Source of the DNA: Gnetum montanum
Taxonomy: Eukaryota; Streptophyta; Gnetopsida; Gnetales; Gnetaceae
Direction: 5' to 3'
Assembly (NCBI GenBank): GCA_015680685.1
Contig: MNCI01038180.1
Coordinates: 36,376 to 69,901, forward strand
DNA length: 33,526 bases
The position numbers and the translations under genes were made by a program. Below are positions 30,076-33,526 of this stretch, in pieces; positions within the stretch are counted from its first letter, which is position 1, and each line of letters begins with the position of its first letter. The notes beneath the pieces were generated by a model. The model worked only from the letters and a program-made list of their open reading frames with translations, did no database searches and was not told the origin of the DNA.

Positions 30076-31602
30076 TATAACGAAGGAAAATATCGGCAGC
30101 TGGAAAATACCAAAATCCCGTGTACACAGTTTTAACCACGGATCCGCGCGAGGGCTATGCTGGAAAAACGAATCCACGGTGCCCTGAATGGTCTTGTCGA
30201 TCAGACAGGGACTTACTAATCAGTAAACCAATGAAGATTACGAATATTTCGTGGAACGATATGATTCGGCGAGTCGCGAAATGAGAGAAAAGCAATGTAG
30301 ATGAATGATAATGACGATGATAGTGTTAACACGACAACAGGAATCAGACACGAGAGAAACGCGTGATTGCAAGATCTATAGTTTGACCTGGTAAAATAAG
30401 TATTTTGTATATTCAAGTTACACTGGGGAGACCCCAATTGTTTTGTATAAAGCAACCACAAAGCAGCAAGAAACAAGAAAACTATCTAAGCAGAAGTGCA
30501 GAATAGAATCCGATCTACCTTGTAGGCCGGAGAAGGGATGCAAGGAAGGTCAAGTTTTGACGTCTAATGATCAACTGCTTCTGATCAATAGAAACTCACA
30601 AACCACACTAGATGATCTCTGGATCTCTGATTTGCTCCTTTTGCCTTAGGTAGTCTTTACTCGGAACTGCCGATAATCGCCAATGGAGAAAGTTGTGTCT
30701 TCACCAAAGGGGTAATCGCTCTTACTGCCAATGCTCAAGCCAAGTGTCTCTTGTCTCTGTCTTTCTGTTATTGTCCTTTTTTGTCCTTACTCTTTTCTTC
30801 ACCAACTAGGATATTTATAGGTTTGACGATATGTGGAGAAGGCACAGTTGTGATGACACGTGTTTCAAACTTTTCGGAAGATCGCTGACTTGACCATCCT
30901 TGTGTTGAAATCTGTATCTACGCACAGTACGCACATCTTCGTATTGTGCATATGAGTGACAAATGCGGGTCAGGCATGTCTCCATTGATTTTGGGCTACA
31001 TTACGCTCGTATGCATTGCGTCGCGTACAAGAGCGTAATAAAGCATGAAGACAATAGATTCAAGCTGCTTTGCGCTCGTTTATGCTGCCGTGCGTAGTGA
31101 AGCATAAGCAATGATTATTTTGATGATGACTTACGCTGACACACGCTACGTTGCGTTAAGGGCGTAAGGCGACCAATATGTAAAAAAAGAAAAGCGTCGA
31201 TCTACTGTGTGTCGTTGATCTCTCTTTGACTTTTTCGACACTCATAATGTTGTCGTGCGTACTGAGCGTAAACTCAACCTTGGACAAAAAGACTTAGCCA
31301 AAATACACGAGAAGTCGCGTATTACGCTGTTTAGGCCTTAGTCTTTGCCAAATCTGCTAAAGTAAACTGCCTTCTAATGTCAGACTACGTTTCGCTGAGC
31401 GTCATTACGCTACACTGCATGCTATAGCGTAAATATGGAAACATAGTGAGATAAGAAATCCACGAAGGGAAACCAAAGTCTTGATGCCGTGGGCCTCCTT
31501 GCATCGCCCTGTCTTGTTCTTCTTTCTGGAATTCTATCATGTACTCTTGCCTGGATCGCGAATCTTTTCCTGAGGCCGACTCGCAATTTCCACGGTGTTT
31601 CA
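30076..31602 (-). repeat. E1 5' LTR
   Basis: 1,527 bp; pairs with 14668-16198. Its inner end reads TATAACG where the other copy has TGTAACG, so the terminal TG has mutated to TA. The outer end is GGTGTTTCA. A TATA box is at 30811-30819. Confidence 0.92.
30811..30819 (-). promoter_or_regulatory. TATA box in E1 5' LTR
   Basis: The minus strand reads CCTATAAATATCCTAG. This is the copy that would drive the element RNA; transcription would start near 30785 and proceed leftwards through gag. Confidence 0.55.
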
Positions 31603-31607
31603 GATAG
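31603..31607. repeat. Target site duplication of E1, right copy (GATAG)
   Basis: Identical to 14663-14667; directly follows the CA end of the 5' LTR. Confidence 0.9.
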
Positions 31608-31960
31608 GACCCATAAAATCAATACCCCATAAGTGAAGGGTTTTAAAGGTTGAATCCATTGTTGTGGACCCTCCATTTTAGTAGTCATTTCACCATCGCG
31701 TTGGCAATGCTCACAAGATTGGATGAAATGATGAACGTCCTGGAACAATGTAGGCTAATAATATCCTACAAGCAAGATTTTAATGACTGTTCATCTCCCA
31801 ACATAATGACCCCCACAAGGGCCCTTATGAGCATCTTGGAGAACTCATAATTGATCTATATCGAGAACACACCATCAGACCAAGCCATCAAAACATACCT
31901 TATAAAGTTGTTCATTGACTTCCATGAAATATTTGGCTTAGTGAAGAAATTGTTATTTCT
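31608..31960 (-). pseudogene. E3 integrase, N-terminal zinc domain and start of the core
   Basis: The minus strand reads QDAHKGPCGGHYVG, a stop, ILLVGYY, a stop, then FQDVHHFIQSCEHCQRDGE. This is the H-H-C-C zinc-binding domain of a Ty3/gypsy integrase with all four ligands present. In another frame the piece ends with the WGIDFMGP block that carries the first catalytic Asp, exactly at the E1 insertion site. At least one frameshift (about 31640) and two stops are visible. The reading continues at 14662 after removing E1 and one GATAG copy. Confidence 0.82.
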
Positions 31961-32099
31961 TTTTAATGTCTAGCCCTTGTGGTGTTTCTTGTGTGAGAAG
32001 ATAGATAAGAATGCTACTATACCAATTTGTCTCTATGGTTAATTGATTGTTTATTATACCTGCAAAGAGGAGTTCATCAGGGAAATGGTCAGAAATTGG

Positions 32100-32345
32100 A
32101 TATTCATCCTCTTTGTTGTCCCATCATAACTGAGATAGGTGATCAGCAACAATGTTCTCCGTGCCTTTACGATCAATCATTGTAAGATCAAACTCTTGTA
32201 AGATCATTAGCCATCGTATGATGCGAGGGCTCACCATTGGTTTATTCATTAGGAATCGAATTGCACTATGATCCATATGTACAAATATCTTATGGCCCAA
32301 TACATAGTGCCTAAATTTTTCTAGTGCAAACACCACAACCATTAA
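32100..32345 (-). pseudogene. E3 RNase H domain
   Basis: Open part 32342-32124: MVVVFALEKFRHYVLGHKIFVHMDHSAIRFL, then PRIIRWLMILQEFDLTMIDRKGTENIVADHLSQL. This is the C-terminal part of a gypsy RNase H. The RWLMILQEFDL and NIVADHLS blocks are close to those of Athila-type elements. The N-terminal part upstream (32345-32530) is present but broken by stops. Confidence 0.82.
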
Positions 32346-32439
32346 CTCTTTTTCTATTATGGTGTAGTTGAGTTGTGCACTAGAAATACTTCAACTTGCA
32401 TAGTGAATGTAATAGAGTCACTTTTGATCATCTAACTGT

Positions 32440-33526
32440 GTAAGTATGGCTCCTAAAGCAAATTTGGATGCGTTAGTCATTATGTGGAATGGTTTGGACC
32501 AGTCAGGAGCTTGTAGAATGGGTGTTTCTATGAGCTTCTATTTCAAGGTTTGGAAAGCTAACTCACATTCCCTAGTCCATTCAAAGGGTATGTCCTGCTT
32601 CGTTAATTCTATCAATGGTTTTGTAATCTTTGAAAAGTTCTCGATGAAGCATCTATAATAGCTAGTATGTCCAAGGAATGATCGGATATCTTTTATAGTT
32701 TTAGGTTGACAAGTGATTCCTTGGATGAGTTTAATCTTTTCAGGATCTACCTCTATTCCTTTTTGTGAAATCTTATGCCCTAACACATCACCTTCTTGGA
32801 CCATTAAATGGATTTTTTGCCAATTGAGCCTTAAGTTGGTTTCTACACATCATTTCAGTACTTGCTCTAATCGGTCCAATGCTTGTTTGAAGTCTTCTTT
32901 GTAGGTGGAGAAATTGTCCATAAAGACTTCCATACCATTCCCTATTTTTTGCTAAAATATATTTAGAACCAGATGCTAAAATGTTGTTAGGGCATTGCAC
33001 AAGCCAAACAAAATTTTCCTATATGCAAATGTCCCCTAAGGACTTGTGAATGTAGTCTTGGATTGGTCTTCTGGTGCTACTTGAATTTGATTGTATCCAC
33101 TATAACCATCCAAAAAACTATAGTAGCAATGCCCTACAATGGTATCTAAGACTTGGTCAACAAATGGCAATGGAAAATGGTCTTTAAATGTTGTCATGTT
33201 TAATAGCCTAAATTTTATACACACGCTCTATTTACCTCCCTTTTTAGGCACAATGACTAATGGACTAACCCATTCACTATCAGCAATGGGGTAGATGAAC
33301 CTAACTTTTAGAAGTTGTTTAATTTCTTCTTTAACCACTTGCTTAAGCTTTGGGTTTATTCTTCTTTGTGGTTGTCATGGAGGCTTCATGGAGGGATCAA
33401 TGTAAATTCTATGTTGGCATATCCTAGCATCTATTCTAGTTAATTTGGGATATGACCAAGCAAAGGCTTTTGACAAATTTTTTATCATCTTCAGTAGTCT
33501 TTCTTTTTGTTGAGGAGTGAGCTTAG
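32440..33526 (-). pseudogene. E3 reverse transcriptase (partial at right edge)
   Basis: With stops and frameshifts, the minus strand reads KAFAWSYPKLTRID, QRRINPKLKQVVKEEIKQLL, FIYPIADSEWVSPLVIVPKKGG, DHFPLPFVDQVLDTIVG, YYSFLDGYSGYNQIQVAPED, MEVFMDNFSTY, NLRLNWQKIHLMVQEGDVLG, GHKISQKGIEVDPEKI and IRSFLGHTSYYRCFIENFSKI. The NL.LNW and GHKIS..GIEVD blocks point to the Athila-like group. The catalytic MDD box is MDN: the second Asp is Asn (codon 32913-32915), a single G-to-A change on the coding strand. Gag and protease would lie to the right of the window. Confidence 0.85.

Larger units (their letters stand above)
14668..31602 (-). mobile_element. E1: 16.9-kb Tat-lineage retrotransposon with an antisense internal gene
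   Basis: Minus-strand element with LTRs 14668-16198 and 30076-31602, a perfect GATAG target duplication, primer-binding site, gag, protease, RT, RNase H, a second RNase H and integrase. The second RNase H after the first marks the Tat lineage (as in Ogre, Grande and Retand relatives). Between protease and RT lies about 5 kb occupied by a plus-strand, intron-containing gene. The size is large, as for other Tat elements. All coding frames have stops, and RT and integrase have catalytic substitutions. LTR copies differ by roughly a dozen positions in a 200-nt stretch compared by eye (15001-15200 against 30405-30605), so it is not a very recent insertion. Confidence 0.92.

Noticed and set aside
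1-33526. tRNA, rRNA or other structured RNA genes
   Set aside because: None recognised on either strand by eye. A tRNAscan or Infernal run would be needed to exclude them.

Overview
The window looks like nuclear DNA of a land plant with a large, repeat-rich genome, probably a seed plant. The evidence is plant-type Ty3/gypsy retrotransposons of the Tat and Athila-like groups, a plant L1-type LINE, short GT-AG introns and A+T-rich flanks. I cannot name the species; a gymnosperm is possible but unproven. No ordinary intact host gene is visible.

The layout is a nest of insertions. (1) 1-2078 is A+T-rich sequence holding a diverged tandem duplication of about 0.7 kb per unit, with a small exon-like reading frame. 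(2) 2079-2883 is a decayed LINE reverse-transcriptase fragment. (3) From 2884 rightwards the LINE is interrupted by an old, minus-strand, Athila-like Ty3/gypsy element, here E3. It has a probable 3' LTR at 2884-3709 and broken pol pieces at about 5720-6352, 14494-14662 and 31608-33526, and it runs off the right edge. (4) Two younger elements, also minus strand, sit in the E3 integrase gene only 169 bp apart. E2 is 6358-14488 (8.1 kb, gag and protease only). E1 is 14668-31602 (16.9 kb, gag, protease, RT, two RNase H domains, integrase). E1 has a perfect 5-bp target duplication (GATAG). E2 has TGTAT/TGTAC, one mismatch.

E1 and E2 are related in gag, protease, primer-binding site and layout. Read on the minus strand, E1 runs 5' LTR, PBS, gag, protease, a 5-kb middle region, RT, RNase H, second (Tat-type) RNase H, integrase, spacer, 3' LTR. 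The middle region holds the most unusual thing here: an eight-exon gene on the opposite (+) strand (21543-25503), with GT-AG introns that nearly all join in phase. Its product starts with a degenerate FCP1/NIF-like HAD phosphatase domain, then an unrecognised region, a coiled coil and an acidic tail. E2 keeps what looks like the last exon of the same gene in the same place beside its protease. Extra ORFs, some antisense, are known in Tat elements; an intron-containing antisense gene between protease and RT with an FCP1-like domain is not something I recognise.

A second thread is a short motif with a conserved inverted repeat (GTC-N6-GAC, or GCC-N6-GGC). It occurs in every spacer around these genes in E1, including a 14-unit array at 17303-17755, and in the matching spacer of E2. 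It is always in the same orientation. All coding regions carry stops or frameshifts, and E1 has lost catalytic residues in RT and integrase, so these copies are probably inactive. Single Ns at 7504, 7559 and 17097 and a 171-N gap at 18352-18522 limit what can be said locally.
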